A DNA stretch of 12,967 nucleotides from contig DASRXL010000019.1 of the NCBI GenBank assembly GCA_035654175.1, forward strand, positions 1 to 12,967. The letters run 5' to 3'. Under the pieces are notes generated by a model. The model was not told where the DNA came from. It saw only the letters and a program-made list of their open reading frames with translations, and did not search any database. Both the position numbers and the translations under genes were made by a program. Shown here one piece after another: positions 5,841-12,967 of this stretch. The DNA is from PNC22 sp035654175. Lineage in GTDB: Bacteria > Planctomycetota > Phycisphaerae > Phycisphaerales > UBA1924. How positions within the stretch are numbered: the stretch's first letter is position 1; each line of letters opens with the position of its first letter.

Positions 5841-7285
5841 CCGAAGGCACAGCGAACGGCGAAGGCGAGGGGATCAAGCACTTCGTCCTCGACACCAACG
5901 TGCTGCTGCACAATCCCGACGCGCTGTTCGTGTTTCAGGACAACCACGTCATCATCCCGTTCCCCGTCATCGAGGAGCTGGACAAGATGAAGCGGCGCGA
6001 CGACGACATCGGCCGCTCGGCCCGCCAGGTGGTCCGCCACCTCGACCGCCTGCGCAACATCGGCAGCCTGACCGAGGGCGTGAAGTGGGGGGAGGCGCCG
6101 ATCGGCGCGGGCCCCAGGCGCAAGGCCGGGTGCAACGGCACGACCGGGTGCATCCGCATCGACGTGGGGCACCATGAGCGCCCCGAGCTCCTCCGCGACG
6201 ACCAGCCGGACAACCGGATCATCTCCGTCGCTCTTGACCTGATGAGCGAGGGCAAGCGCGCCGTCTTCGTCTCCAAGGACATCAGCGCCCGCATCAAGAG
6301 CGACTCGCTCGGCATCCACACGGAGGACTTCGAGAACCAGAAGGTGGACGCCGACCGGCTCTACCGCGGCTGGATCGAGCTCGAAGCCGACGGCCAGACC
6401 ATCGACGACCTCTACGACGACAAGATGCTCAGCCTCGAGCGCCTCGAGCCCCTGCTCGCCGCGACCGCCCCCGACGGCTCGGCCTACCAGCGCGACGTCG
6501 CCCCCAACCAGTTCCTCGTGCTCCACGACGCGGCGGACGAGAGCCACACCGGCCTCGCCCGGCGCCCGGGCGACACCGGGCACGTCGTCCCCGTCACTGG
6601 CCCCCGCAAGCCGGTCAGCGGCATCATCGCCCGCAACCTCCAGCAGACGATGGCGCTCGACCTGCTGCTCGACGACCAGGTGAAGTTCATCACGCTGCTC
6701 GGGAGCGCCGGCACCGGCAAGACGCTGCTCGCCCTCGCCGCCGGGATGGCCAAGACCTTCAGCGAAGAGCGGTACGAGAAGCTCCTCTGCGCCCGCCCGA
6801 TCATGCCGATGGGCCGGGACATCGGCTACCTCCCCGGCGACAAGGACGAGAAGCTCACCGCCTGGATGCAGCCGATCTTCGACAACCTCACCTACCTGCT
6901 CTCCACCCGCGGCGCCCCAAACCAGGCGCCCGAGAGCCACTCCAGCGAGCAGCGCATCAACAAGCTCGTCGCCGACGGCAAGCTCGTGCTCGAGCCCCTC
7001 ACCTACATCCGCGGCCGGTCGATCCCGCACCAGTTCATGCTCGTGGACGAGGCGCAGAACCTCACGCCCCACGAGGTCAAGACCATCGCCAGCCGCGTCG
7101 GCGAGGGCACCAAGCTCGTCTTGACCGGCGACATCGGCCAGATCGACAACCCCTACCTGGACCAGTCGTCGAACGGGCTCTCATATGCGGTCGAGAAGAT
7201 GAAGGGCCTCCCCATCGTGGGCCACGTAACGCTCCAGCGCAGCGAGCGGAGCGAGCTGGCGAGCCTCGCCGCCGAGCGTTTGTAA
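5837..7285 (+). CDS. phoH2: PIN domain plus PhoH-like ATPase (PIN-PhoH, PhoH2/YlaK type)
   Basis: The 482-residue protein fuses an N-terminal PIN nuclease domain to a PhoH P-loop ATPase. Characterised PhoH2 proteins are reported to be RNases/RNA helicases, so a cytoplasmic role in RNA turnover is likely. The PIN domain (about 13-160) has the expected acidic residues: Asp19 in LDTNVLL, Glu47 in VIEELDKMK, Asp125 in QPDNRI and Asp148 in SKDI. The PhoH part (about 255-482) has Walker A GSAGTGKT (289-296, Lys295), Walker B FMLVDEAQN (400-408, Asp404/Glu405), TGDIGQID (430-437) and the terminal arginine motif LQRSERSELA. All motifs are intact and the length is normal. The ATG at 5837 overlaps the upstream stop (ATGA), and GGAG lies at 5821-5824. 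The frame is open further upstream, but that part lacks PIN features. A hairpin follows the stop. Confidence 0.95.
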   Translation: MTEGTANGEGEGIKHFVLDTNVLLHNPDALFVFQDNHVIIPFPVIEELDKMKRRDDDIGRSARQVVRHLDRLRNIGSLTEGVKWGEAPIGAGPRRKAGCNGTTGCIRIDVGHHERPELLRDDQPDNRIISVALDLMSEGKRAVFVSKDISARIKSDSLGIHTEDFENQKVDADRLYRGWIELEADGQTIDDLYDDKMLSLERLEPLLAATAPDGSAYQRDVAPNQFLVLHDAADESHTGLARRPGDTGHVVPVTGPRKPVSGIIARNLQQTMALDLLLDDQVKFITLLGSAGTGKTLLALAAGMAKTFSEERYEKLLCARPIMPMGRDIGYLPGDKDEKLTAWMQPIFDNLTYLLSTRGAPNQAPESHSSEQRINKLVADGKLVLEPLTYIRGRSIPHQFMLVDEAQNLTPHEVKTIASRVGEGTKLVLTGDIGQIDNPYLDQSSNGLSYAVEKMKGLPIVGHVTLQRSERSELASLAAERL

Positions 7286-7290
7286 CCGCC

Positions 7291-7325
7291 CGGGGTACCC
7301 CGCCCCTCCGGGGCCGCTTTCTCTT
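7291..7325 (+). terminator. Probable terminator hairpins after phoH
   Basis: Six bases past the TAA stop there is a perfect palindrome CGGGGTACCCCG (7291-7302), then GCCCC-TCC-GGGGC (7302-7314), a 5-base-pair GC stem with a 3-base loop. CGCTTTCTCTTCT follows. The stem is short and the T-run interrupted, so this is weaker than the terminator at 1658. Confidence 0.45.
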
Positions 7326-7425
7326 CTACCCGTTCTCCAATGCAGATCCTGGCGGATTCGTGCGCGGCCACGCTCTTGCGCCGGCTCTGTCTCGTCTTCG
7401 GGAGCCTTTGAACGAGAGAGATTGA

Positions 7426-7546
7426 CACGGAGATCACGGCGAGCACGGAGCCGGAGCACGGAGGCGAGCATCGCGTCGGAGTCGGGTCGTCGAGCAAGCC
7501 CCGCCTTGCCTCCGTGTTGTCTCCGTGTCCCTCCGTGCGCCCCGTG
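7426..7546. repeat. CACGGAG / CTCCGTG inverted repeat array
   Basis: In the gap between two convergent genes, CACGGAG occurs at 7426, 7444 and 7457 with a variant CACGGCG at 7435. Its reverse complement CTCCGTG occurs at 7510, 7521 and 7531 with a variant CCCCGTG at 7540. Start-to-start spacing is 9 to 13 bases. The two halves face each other across about 46 bases (7464-7509) and could fold, as DNA or RNA, into a long imperfect hairpin. The position suits a bidirectional transcription end, but there is no T-run. It is not a CRISPR: the units are too short and there are no constant-length spacers. Function unknown. Confidence 0.8.
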
Positions 7547-7573
7547 TTGATCCACGCTCCTTCATCCTTCCCT

Positions 7574-10500
7574 TCACTCCCCCGGGTCCCGCACCATCGC
7601 CGCCGCGGCGAAGCCGGCCGTCGCCGGCTCGCTCGCCCGGCGCCGGAACCTGCCCTGCACCGCCAGCTGCATGTCGTGCACGAGGCTGAAGAGCAGCGGC
7701 ACCAGGATGAGCGTGAACACCGTCGAGACCAGCATGCCGCCGGCCACCACGGCGCCCATGCCGCGGTAGAGCTCCGAGCCCGAGCCCGGCATGATCACCA
7801 GCGGCAGCATGCCCAGGACGCTGGTCAGGCTCGTCATCATGATCGGGCGGATTCGGGTGCGGACGCTCTCGGCGATCGCGTCGCGCGCGCTCATGGCCTC
7901 GATGATGTCGTCCTCGCTCTCGCCGCGCCCGCGCATGAAGTTCAGGGCCTGGTGCACGAGCAGGATCGCGTTGTTCACCACCGTGCCGATCAGGAGCACG
8001 ATGCCCAGCATCGTGATGACGTCCAGGTTCTGGACGGGCATGTACGGGTCCTCGGTGCTCCACCAGTGCACCAGGGCCAGACCGAGGAAGCCGCCCAGCG
8101 TCGCCGGCGGCACTGCGAACATGATCACCAGCGGGCGCAGCCAGCTCTGGAAGAGCACGCACATCAGGAGATAGCAGACCAGGAGCGCCAGGAACATCGC
8201 GCTGGTCACGGTGCTCACGAGGCTCCCGTCGCCGAGCATCGCCTCCCGCACCGCCTGCAGCTTGCTCGCCGAGCCGGTGTAGCCGATGTTCACGCCCGGC
8301 GGCACGCGCCCCGCGCCCCGCTCCTCCTCCACCAGCTTGTCGATCGCGCTGATGGCCGTCTCCAGCGGCAGCCCGCGCGGGGCCGTGAACTCCAGCGTCA
8401 CCGCCCGCTGGCGGTTCACGCGGTTGATCTGCACGGGGCTGGTCACCCGCTGCACCTCCGCCAAGGCCGAGAGCGGCACCACGTGCCCGCTCGGCGTCGC
8501 GATCGGCAGGTCGCGTATCCCCGCCAGCGACGACTGGTCCACCGCGTCGGCGCTGATCACCTTCAGGTCGATCGTCTCTCCGCCGATCCGGTAGTCGCCG
8601 ATGATCGCCCCGTCGCCCGCCGCCTGCACGGCCAGGCCCAGCTCGGTCGGGGTCATGCCGACGTCCGCGAGGCGCACGCGGTCGGGCGTGATCCGCAGCT
8701 CCGGCCCGGGGATATTGAAGTTCCCGGGGTCGGACCGCGTGGCGCCGAAGCCGTACTCGTCCCCGAGGCGCATGTAGAGGGCCTGCGCCGCGGCGGTGAC
8801 CTCGTCGAGCTCGTCCCCCTTCACGTCGATCTTCACCGCCGAGCCCGTCAGGCCGCCCTGCCTGAAGAGCGGCATCTGGAACCCGAACGCCATCACCCCC
8901 GGCAGCACGTCCGGCCGCGTCGCGTGCTGGAACAGCGGCTGCAGATCGACCACCTTCCGGTCGTCGGTGGCGATGGCGCCGTGGAACATCATCTCGCCGA
9001 AGCCGACGAAGAAGTAGTTCTCCAGCGGCGGCGGCACCACCGGCGGGCCCGGCTGCATCGTCGCCCAGTCGAAGGTCGGCACGGCGGGCAGGCTCGCGAG
9101 GGTCTCCTCGGACGCGGGATCCTCCGGGTCGAGTTCGCCGGCCTCCCAGAACGGGCGCATCGTCGCCTCCACCCGGCCGCCCAGCTCGGTCTGCTGCTCG
9201 ATGTTGTACCCCGGCGGCGGCACGATCATGCCGAAGACCAGGTTGCGGTTGCCGGTGGGCAGGTAGTCCGAAGGCGGGAGCAGGAGCCAGCTCCCGACCA
9301 GGGATCCGACGGTCATGACGCCCACCACGGCGATGCGCACGGTCCAGCTGCCGCAGGCCCAGTGCACGAAGCCGCCGATCGCGCGCGGGATGCCGCGGAA
9401 CGGCCGGTCGAGCCAGTCGATGCCGCCGCCCCAGGCGTCCGCGACCCGCCGGAGCAGGGCGCGGCGCTCGCCGGGGCTCTCCGGGCGGCGTGGGCGCAGC
9501 ACCCGTGCCGCGGCGCACGGCACCACCGTGATCGACACCGCGAGGCTGAGCATGACCGCGGCGCAGATCGCCAGGGCGATGTCGCGGAAGAGCTGCCCGG
9601 CCTCCTCCTGGATGAGCAGGATCGGCACGAACACCACCACCGTGGTGAGCGTGGAGGCCAGGACCGCGCCCCACACCTCCCGCACGCCGTCGTAGGCCGC
9701 GCGCATCGGCGACTTGCCCATCTCCACGTGCCGGAAGGTGTTCTCGAGCACCACGATCGCGTTGTCCACGACCATGCCGACGGCGAAGGCCATGCCGGCG
9801 AGGCTCACGACGTTGATCGAGCGTCCCATCGCGACCATTACGACGAATGCCCCGATGATCGAGAGCGGGATCGCGACCGCGATGATGCCCACCGCCGCGA
9901 GCGAGCGCAGGAACAGCAGCAGCACGCCGACCGCCAGCGCCCCGCCCACCCAGATGTTGCCCTGCACCAGGGCGATCGCCTGGTCGATGTAGATCGTCTC
10001 GTCGTACACCTGCGTCAGGAAGAGCTCGCCGTCGAGGCGCAGCTCCGCGGCCTTGGCGTCCAGCGTGGAGCCCTGCGCGTTCAGCCCGGCGATCGCCCGC
10101 TTCACGCCCGCCATCACCTCGATGACGTTCGTGCCCACCTCGCGCTGCACGTTGATCGCGAGCACGGGCCGCCCCTTGGAGCGGACGAACGACGACGCCT
10201 CCTTGTGCGTCTCGGCGACGTCCGCGACGTCGCGCACCAGCACCGGCACCCCGTCCACGTGGGCCACCACCGTGCGCTCCACGTCCCGCACCGTCTCGTA
10301 CTGCCCGATGGTCCGGACCCGCACGTCGAGCCGGCCGTCGGCCAGCCGCCCCGCCGAGACGTTCTGGTTGGTCGAGCGGATCGCCGAGACGATCTGCGCC
10401 GCCGTGATCCGGCGCTGCGCCAGGCGCACCGGGTCGATCCGCACCTGCACCTCGCGCTCGCGCCCGCCGAGCACGTTCACCTCCGAGACGCCCGCCACCC

Positions 10501-11005
10501 GCTCGATCACCGTCTTGACCCGATCCTCGGCGAAGTCCTGCAGCGTGCGCACGTCGAAATCGGGGTCGCTCGTCCCCATCACGATCCACGCGATGTAGTC
10601 GCGGTCCTGCGGGTCCGAGGCCTCCACGATCGGCTCGTCCGCCGTCTCGGGGTATTCCGGCACCTCGCGCAGCTTGTTGGAGACCTCGCGGAGCGCGTCC
10701 TCCTTCTTCGTCCCCAGCGCGAACTCCAGGCGGATCGAGCCCTCGTTCTGCGAGCTGAAGCTGTTCATCTCCTTGAGGTTCGAGAGCCCCTGCAGCTTCT
10801 CCTCCTGCTCGTCGATGATCTCCTGCTCGATCTCCTGCGGGCTCGCCCCCTCCCAGAACGTGCGCACCGAAACGATGGTGTCCTCCACCGTGGGCGTGAG
10901 CTGCACCGGGATGCGCTGCACCGCCAGGAGACCCGACACGACCACGATGATCATGCCCACCACCACCGTCACCGGCTGGCGGATCATGAGCCTGAGAAAG
11001 TTCAT
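7574..11005 (-). CDS. RND efflux transporter permease (AcrB-like inner-membrane pump)
   Basis: Proton-driven export pump of the RND superfamily, inner membrane, expected to work as a trimer with the adjacent adaptor. The 1143 residues (AcrB has 1049) show the two-fold RND layout. TM1 is about 12-30, TM2-6 about 350-497 and TM7 about 556-577, followed by a second periplasmic domain, then TM8-12 about 930-1106. Family motifs include GMVVDNAIVVLEN in TM4 (Asp414, Asn415), GTVVNNAILLV in TM10 (Asn1011, Asn1012) and RIRPIMMTSL before TM11. AcrB has Asp-Asp in TM4 and Lys in TM10, so the relay residues differ. A Pro/Glu-rich stretch (about 615-710) accounts for much of the extra length. The ATG overlaps the adaptor stop (ATGA) and has GGAGGG (11016-11011) at 5-base spacing. 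Substrates (drugs, lipids or others; metals less likely) cannot be read from the sequence. Confidence 0.95.
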   Translation of the reverse strand: MNFLRLMIRQPVTVVVGMIIVVVSGLLAVQRIPVQLTPTVEDTIVSVRTFWEGASPQEIEQEIIDEQEEKLQGLSNLKEMNSFSSQNEGSIRLEFALGTKKEDALREVSNKLREVPEYPETADEPIVEASDPQDRDYIAWIVMGTSDPDFDVRTLQDFAEDRVKTVIERVAGVSEVNVLGGREREVQVRIDPVRLAQRRITAAQIVSAIRSTNQNVSAGRLADGRLDVRVRTIGQYETVRDVERTVVAHVDGVPVLVRDVADVAETHKEASSFVRSKGRPVLAINVQREVGTNVIEVMAGVKRAIAGLNAQGSTLDAKAAELRLDGELFLTQVYDETIYIDQAIALVQGNIWVGGALAVGVLLLFLRSLAAVGIIAVAIPLSIIGAFVVMVAMGRSINVVSLAGMAFAVGMVVDNAIVVLENTFRHVEMGKSPMRAAYDGVREVWGAVLASTLTTVVVFVPILLIQEEAGQLFRDIALAICAAVMLSLAVSITVVPCAAARVLRPRRPESPGERRALLRRVADAWGGGIDWLDRPFRGIPRAIGGFVHWACGSWTVRIAVVGVMTVGSLVGSWLLLPPSDYLPTGNRNLVFGMIVPPPGYNIEQQTELGGRVEATMRPFWEAGELDPEDPASEETLASLPAVPTFDWATMQPGPPVVPPPLENYFFVGFGEMMFHGAIATDDRKVVDLQPLFQHATRPDVLPGVMAFGFQMPLFRQGGLTGSAVKIDVKGDELDEVTAAAQALYMRLGDEYGFGATRSDPGNFNIPGPELRITPDRVRLADVGMTPTELGLAVQAAGDGAIIGDYRIGGETIDLKVISADAVDQSSLAGIRDLPIATPSGHVVPLSALAEVQRVTSPVQINRVNRQRAVTLEFTAPRGLPLETAISAIDKLVEEERGAGRVPPGVNIGYTGSASKLQAVREAMLGDGSLVSTVTSAMFLALLVCYLLMCVLFQSWLRPLVIMFAVPPATLGGFLGLALVHWWSTEDPYMPVQNLDVITMLGIVLLIGTVVNNAILLVHQALNFMRGRGESEDDIIEAMSARDAIAESVRTRIRPIMMTSLTSVLGMLPLVIMPGSGSELYRGMGAVVAGGMLVSTVFTLILVPLLFSLVHDMQLAVQGRFRRRASEPATAGFAAAAMVRDPGE

Positions 11006-12216
11006 CGGCCCCCTCCCTCGACCGCGGGCGCCGCGCCCGCCTCATCCGCGCCGGCCCCTTCCGTGCCCGGCGCCGGCCCGCCCTCGGCACCGGTCGGCGC
11101 CAGCGGCGCCGTCGGATACAGACGCTCGTTCCCCTCGACCACCACGCGGTCGCCCGCCTGCACGCCCCCGGCGTCGATCACCACCCGCCCGGGCAGCTCG
11201 AAGAGCACGCTCACGTTCGCCGGCATCGCCTGGGGCGACCCCTCCCCAATCTGACGCGCCACGTACACGTACGACCCCGTATCGCTCCTCATGATCGCGT
11301 CCACCGGCACGATCAGGTGCGCGCCGCTCGTGCCCGTCGGCACCCAGCCCACCACCGACTGCCCCGACGCGAGAAGCCCCTCGTCGTTGTGCACCCGGGC
11401 CACCACCCGGAACGTCCGCGACCGCTCGTCCACCTGCGGCACGACCCGCACATCGTCGATCGCCACCTGCGCGCCCCCCGCGTCGAGCTTGACCACGAAG
11501 CTCTCCCCAGTGAGCCGGCCCCCCGCGAGCGCCGCCATGTAGGCCTGCGGCACGTCGAGCACCACCTCCAGCTCGTCCGTCGCCACCATCTCGCACACCG
11601 ACGCGCCCTCCGGCAGCCACTCGCCTACCTCTGTGAGCTTCCGCGTCACCACCCCCGCGAAGGGCGCCACGATCCGCATGTCGCGCACCCGCCGATCCAG
11701 CAGCGCCAGGCGCGAGACGTACACCTCCACGTCCCGCTCCGCGCGCTCGAGCCGCGCCCGCGCCTGCGCCAGGGTCATCTCGGCGTCGCGGCGCTCCCGC
11801 GCGTTCGAGGCCCCCACCTCCGACGCCGCCCGGAGCGACTCGACCTCCACCTCCCAGCGGTCCAGCGCGGCGCGCTCCTCCGCGATCGCCGATTCGGTCG
11901 CCGCACGCTCCGCCGCCGTGCGCTGCCGCTCGAGCATCAGCCGCTCGTCGTCCAGGCGCGCCAGCACCTCACCCGCCTCGAAGCGCTGGCCCACCTCGAT
12001 GAGCAGCTCGATCACGACGCCCGCCTCCTGCGACGCGACCTCCGCGACGCGCAGCGAGCGGAGCTGGCCAGTCACCAGCCGCTGCTCCGCCACCTCCTCG
12101 AGCACCGCGGGCGCGACGCGAACCGGCGACGGCGGCGCCCCCTGCCCCCGCGCCCACGGCCCTGCCCCCACCGCCGACGCCACGACCAACACCCACGCCA
12201 ACGCTCGACGACTCAT
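11002..12216 (-). CDS. RND efflux periplasmic adaptor subunit (HlyD/AcrA family)
   Basis: Membrane fusion protein that would link the permease to an outer-membrane channel. The 404 residues start with a Sec-type signal (about 1-18 or 1-24: MSRR, then a hydrophobic run ending AVGA). A first lipoyl half follows (about 55-90, ASQEAGVVIELLIEVGQRF), then an alpha-helical hairpin/coiled coil (about 90-175, Arg/Glu/Ala-rich). The second lipoyl half is RIVAPFAGVVTRKL with EVGEWLPEG (181-205). Beta-barrel and membrane-proximal domains run to about 365, and a Gly/Pro/Ala/Glu-rich tail (370-404) closes the protein. No lipobox cysteine is seen. ATG 12216 overlaps the repressor stop as ATGA, with GAGGGAG just upstream; the longer open frame to 12687 only shadows the repressor. 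Its stop in turn overlaps the permease start, so all three proteins should be made from one message. Confidence 0.93.
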   Translation of the reverse strand: MSRRALAWVLVVASAVGAGPWARGQGAPPSPVRVAPAVLEEVAEQRLVTGQLRSLRVAEVASQEAGVVIELLIEVGQRFEAGEVLARLDDERLMLERQRTAAERAATESAIAEERAALDRWEVEVESLRAASEVGASNARERRDAEMTLAQARARLERAERDVEVYVSRLALLDRRVRDMRIVAPFAGVVTRKLTEVGEWLPEGASVCEMVATDELEVVLDVPQAYMAALAGGRLTGESFVVKLDAGGAQVAIDDVRVVPQVDERSRTFRVVARVHNDEGLLASGQSVVGWVPTGTSGAHLIVPVDAIMRSDTGSYVYVARQIGEGSPQAMPANVSVLFELPGRVVIDAGGVQAGDRVVVEGNERLYPTAPLAPTGAEGGPAPGTEGAGADEAGAAPAVEGGGR

Positions 12217-12899
12217 CGCTCCCTCGCTCCCTGGCCCGCTCCGGCGAGCGCCCCGAGGGCAGCGCCCACCAGCTCGGCACACCCCATCCCGCGCAGCGAG
12301 AACGCCGTGATCTCGTCCGCGATCCGGTCCAGCCCGGCCTCGCCCTCCCCCGGCACCGGCCGAAGACGGGCGATGAACCCCTTGAACATCATCTGATGCA
12401 CCACCTGCGCCACTACGGACTGCGCGTACCACGACCGCAGGCGAGCATCCGCCGACGGGCACAGCACGCCCACCAACGCCGCAAGACGCTCGTGGTTCGG
12501 CCGGATGAACTCCCGCGCGACCAGCTCCGCGGCGTCGCCGCCCTCGAGCGCCGCCTGGAGCACCAGGCACGCGCACGACGCGCTCTCCTCCGGCCCCAGC
12601 AGCACCCGCAGGAACGCCCGCACGAACAGCGCCAGCGTCGTCGCCGCCTGCTCGCGCGTCGCGGGCGGGCCGTCCAGCAGCGCCCACGCCTCCGCCGAGC
12701 CCCGCTCGTCCATCGACCGCCGCACCGTGTCCAGGTACAGCCCGTGCTTGGACCCGAAGTGGTACTTGATCCCCGAGAGGTTCACCCCCGCCCGCTCGGC
12801 GATCTCGCGGATGCCCACCGCTTCGTACCCGCGCTCGGCGAAGAGCTCCTCGGCGGCGTCGAGCAGGCGAGACCTGGTCGTGTCCTCGGCCGGAATCAT
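12213..12899 (-). CDS. TetR/AcrR family repressor, CecR-like (DUF1956-type C-terminus)
   Basis: First gene of the efflux operon; expected to repress it and be released by a ligand. The 228 residues have an N-terminal TetR DNA-binding domain (about 8-56) with the helix-turn-helix GIREIAERAGVNLSGIKYHF (30-49). The C-terminal part, with EFIRPNHERL (130-139) and VVHQMMFKGF (166-175), resembles the CecR/DUF1956 ligand domain, in which I have moderate confidence. The ATG at 12899 is chosen over the TTG at 12938: the extra 13 residues precede the TetR fold and are Arg/Pro-rich, and TATCCT lies 8 bases before the ATG. No Shine-Dalgarno is visible, so the message may be leaderless. Its stop overlaps the adaptor start (ATGA). 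A 12-base palindrome upstream is the likely operator. Confidence 0.93.
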   Translation of the reverse strand: MIPAEDTTRSRLLDAAEELFAERGYEAVGIREIAERAGVNLSGIKYHFGSKHGLYLDTVRRSMDERGSAEAWALLDGPPATREQAATTLALFVRAFLRVLLGPEESASCACLVLQAALEGGDAAELVAREFIRPNHERLAALVGVLCPSADARLRSWYAQSVVAQVVHQMMFKGFIARLRPVPGEGEAGLDRIADEITAFSLRGMGCAELVGAALGALAGAGQGARER

Positions 12900-12907
12900 G
12901 GAGCGTG

Positions 12908-12938
12908 AGGATAGGCCCGGCCGACGCGGATCAATCAA
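12908..12938 (-). promoter_or_regulatory. Putative promoter of the repressor-efflux operon
   Basis: On the minus strand a -10-like TATCCT occupies 12913-12908, 8 bases before the ATG. Candidate -35 hexamers are TTGATT (12938-12933, 19-base spacer) and TTGATC (12934-12929, 15-base spacer). Both spacers are off the 17-base optimum, so the -35 choice is open. Transcription would start within a base or two of the start codon. Confidence 0.5.
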
Positions 12939-12946
12939 TCGATTGA
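12935..12946. promoter_or_regulatory. Candidate repressor operator TCAATCGATTGA
   Basis: This is a perfect 12-base palindrome, AT-rich against its GC-rich surroundings. A further half-site (TCAAT, 12931-12935) adjoins it. It overlaps the candidate -35 hexamers of the repressor promoter, so a bound TetR-family dimer would block polymerase. TetR-family repressors commonly bind palindromes in their own promoters. The assignment is by position and symmetry only. Confidence 0.6.
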
Positions 12947-12967
12947 ACCCGGGCGCGGAACTTTCGC

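Noticed and set aside
4209..7072. Minus-strand open frames opposite DUF456, the unknown gene and phoH
   Set aside because: These are antisense shadows of genes with intact motifs; no recognisable domain or ribosome-binding site.
7383..7410. Second hairpin (GGCTC/GAGCC followed by TTTG) in the convergent spacer
   Set aside because: Five base pairs with a long loop and only three T residues; too weak to call.
7426..7546. CRISPR array
   Set aside because: Units are only 7 bases, occur in both orientations and have irregular 2-6 base gaps; no cas genes are present.
7434..11254. Very long open frames overlapping the permease (about 1218 residues minus, 1246 residues plus)
   Set aside because: They are Arg/Ala/Gly- or His/Arg-rich low-complexity translations lacking domains, which is what GC-rich coding DNA gives in other frames. 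The permease frame has full RND motifs and the expected codon bias.
12900..12938. TTG at 12938 as the start of the TetR-type repressor
   Set aside because: It would place the start inside the -35/operator region upstream of the TATCCT box, and the 13 extra residues are not part of the TetR fold.

Overview
The window is GC-rich throughout, with third codon positions almost always G or C in the real genes. It most resembles a member of the Planctomycetota, perhaps a Phycisphaerae-type lineage. This is inference: it rests on the base composition, on a membrane protein with an N-terminal paired-CxxC zinc ribbon (CPAC...CPEC), on several family-less two-to-five-helix membrane proteins, and on purine-rich short repeat arrays between genes. 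There is no rRNA or other phylogenetic marker here.

Left part (1 to about 7300, all + strand). A secreted S8 subtilase enters from the left edge (5' end missing) and ends at 1628, followed by a good intrinsic terminator. Next come a PpiB-type cyclophilin, a zinc-ribbon polytopic membrane protein, an 82-residue unknown protein, a two-helix membrane protein of unknown function, a DUF456 membrane protein, an unknown protein of about 200 residues, and a PIN-PhoH ATPase. The last two overlap by ATGA. Six genes in the window have a TANNNT, -10-like hexamer close upstream. At some of these it lies only 6 to 9 bases from the start codon and no Shine-Dalgarno is visible, which suggests leaderless transcripts.

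Middle (7286 to 7573). This is a 288-base convergent intergenic space. It holds a short terminator-like hairpin after phoH and a striking array of CACGGAG words facing CTCCGTG words, together an imperfect inverted repeat of about 120 bases.

Right part (7574 to 12967, all - strand). This is a compact three-gene efflux operon read right to left: a TetR/CecR-like repressor, an RND periplasmic adaptor (HlyD/AcrA type) and an RND inner-membrane permease of 1143 residues. Consecutive genes overlap by 4 bases (ATGA). A perfect 12-base palindrome (TCAATCGATTGA) overlaps the likely -35 region of the repressor promoter and is a natural candidate for its operator, so the repressor probably controls itself and the pump. 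No outer-membrane channel gene lies in the window.

I did not find a clearly new multi-gene system. The most interesting unexplained material is the pair of intergenic repeat arrays, the promoter and leaderless-start pattern, the unknown small proteins, and the departures from AcrB residues and length in the permease.
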